Origin: Burkholderia sp. WSM2230
Lineage (GTDB): Bacteria; Pseudomonadota; Gammaproteobacteria; Burkholderiales; Burkholderiaceae
Reading direction: 5' to 3'
Length of the DNA stretch: 64,000 bases
Assembly: GCF_000472445.1 (NCBI RefSeq)
Contig: NZ_AXAJ01000006.1
Coordinates: 124,157 to 188,156 of the forward strand
Shown here: piece by piece, positions 63,408 through 64,000 of the stretch
How the letters are laid out: every line of letters begins with the position of its first letter
Numbering within the stretch: the first letter of the stretch is position 1
Position numbers and translations under genes: made by a program
The notes under the pieces: model-generated
What the model saw: the letters and a program-made list of their open reading frames with translations, nothing else
Told to the model about the DNA's origin: nothing
Database searches by the model: none

Positions 63408-64000
63408 ATGCGAGCCTTGAACACCATCACTAAAGCGGCGATCAATTTGAAGGCCATGAAGAGCGCGGCCCGGAAAGTGGCCGGATACATTGCGTGTGCC
63501 GCAGCCGTCGCGGTTGTTGCGGCTTGCCACGGCCTGCCGGAGAAGACCGACGAAACGGCAACGTGGAACAACAACAAATTATATACGGAGGCGAACGACG
63601 CCCTGAGCGGTGGCGACTTCGGCAAGTGCGCGAAATACTTCGAAATGCTCGAGGGCCGGGACCCGTTCGGCCACTTCGCCCAACAGGCGCAGATCAACGT
63701 TGCCTACTGCAACTGGAAAGACAATGAAACCGCGGCCGCAGACCAGGCTATCGACCGCTTCATCCAGCTGCACCCGGATCATCCGGACATCGCCTATGCG
63801 TACTACCTGAAGGGCATGATCCACTTCAACGACGACCTGGGTCTCTTCGGCCGCTTTTCCGGCCAGGACATGAGTGAGCGCGATCCAAAATCGCTGCGCG
63901 AGTCGTATGACGCGTTCAAGGTCGTGGTCGACAAATACCCGAACAGCAAATACGCGCCGGACGCCGCGCAACGCATGCGCTACATCGTGAACGCGCTGGC
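63408..64000 (+). CDS. bamD: Outer membrane assembly factor BamD (3' end outside window)
   Basis: Lipoprotein of the BAM complex that folds outer-membrane proteins. The frame has no stop before 64000, so the gene continues. The ATG at 63408 is used; an internal ATG at 63456 is also possible. A lipobox ends the signal peptide at VVAAC with Cys at residue 40, then TPR-type repeats ([53 protein letters not shown]). The pairing of bamD divergent from rluD is common in proteobacteria. Confidence 0.95.
   Translation, partial: MRALNTITKAAINLKAMKSAARKVAGYIACAAAVAVVAACHGLPEKTDETATWNNNKLYTEANDALSGGDFGKCAKYFEMLEGRDPFGHFAQQAQINVAYCNWKDNETAAADQAIDRFIQLHPDHPDIAYAYYLKGMIHFNDDLGLFGRFSGQDMSERDPKSLRESYDAFKVVVDKYPNSKYAPDAAQRMRYIVNAL

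Overview
The window comes from the chromosome of a GC-rich betaproteobacterium of the Burkholderia/Paraburkholderia type. Supporting this are the close fit of the PHA genes and of the bktB-type thiolase to their Burkholderiaceae relatives, the hupB-lon-clpX-clpP-tig order, and LigD/Ku. Assignments rest on reading motifs and remembered families; no database search was possible.

Region by region. Positions 1-3.5 kb are the late end of a prophage or prophage remnant: the C-terminal part of a lytic-transglycosylase/tape-measure-like protein, then small unrecognised genes, two of them coupled through a 36-codon ORF. It stops next to a tRNA-Val(UAC) gene whose 3' end faces the phage. Positions 3.7-10.6 kb, all minus strand, form a protein-quality-control cluster (tig, clpP, clpX, lon) followed by hupB, with hairpin terminators after tig, clpX and lon. 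From 11 to 18.4 kb come glycerate kinase, a MarR regulator, a DUF3999 protein beside what looks like a broken DUF2339 gene, a small ORF, tRNA-Leu(UAG), a squalene/phytoene-synthase-fold protein with altered aspartate motifs, and a Tat-exported DUF1501 protein. From 18.6 to 30.3 kb lie ompR-envZ, a peroxide defence pair ahpC-ahpD behind an OxyR-like site, ispD-ispF, mfd, argE, a threonine-dehydratase-like enzyme and mscL.

Positions 30.3-34.7 kb (minus) hold a three-gene signalling array: CHASE3 sensor kinase, stand-alone receiver and hybrid kinase with two receivers. Then follow a small hypothetical gene, an AsmA-family protein, a FetA/FetB-like ABC pair, a secreted protein, and an oxidoreductase divergent from a LysR regulator. 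Positions 43.0-47.5 kb encode bacterial non-homologous end joining (ku, ligD) plus a small, highly charged protein. A cytochrome P450 and serB follow.

Positions 49.9-60.8 kb (minus) are dominated by polyhydroxyalkanoate metabolism: phaC, phaA, phaB and phaR, then rimO-kdgK and bktB, a secreted protein and metC. PhaA/BktB supply beta-ketoacyl-CoA, PhaB reduces it and PhaC polymerises it; PhaR is the granule-sensing repressor. The right edge holds rluD-pgeF divergent from bamD, which runs off the window.

No CRISPR array, insertion sequence, rRNA or integrase was seen. The most distinctive observations are the prophage border with its coupled micro-ORF and a long operator-like palindrome, the in-frame 9-bp repeat array in the DUF1501 gene, the altered synthase-fold protein, the ku-ligD-small protein unit, and the joining of rimO and kdgK by 3 nt within a PHA locus.
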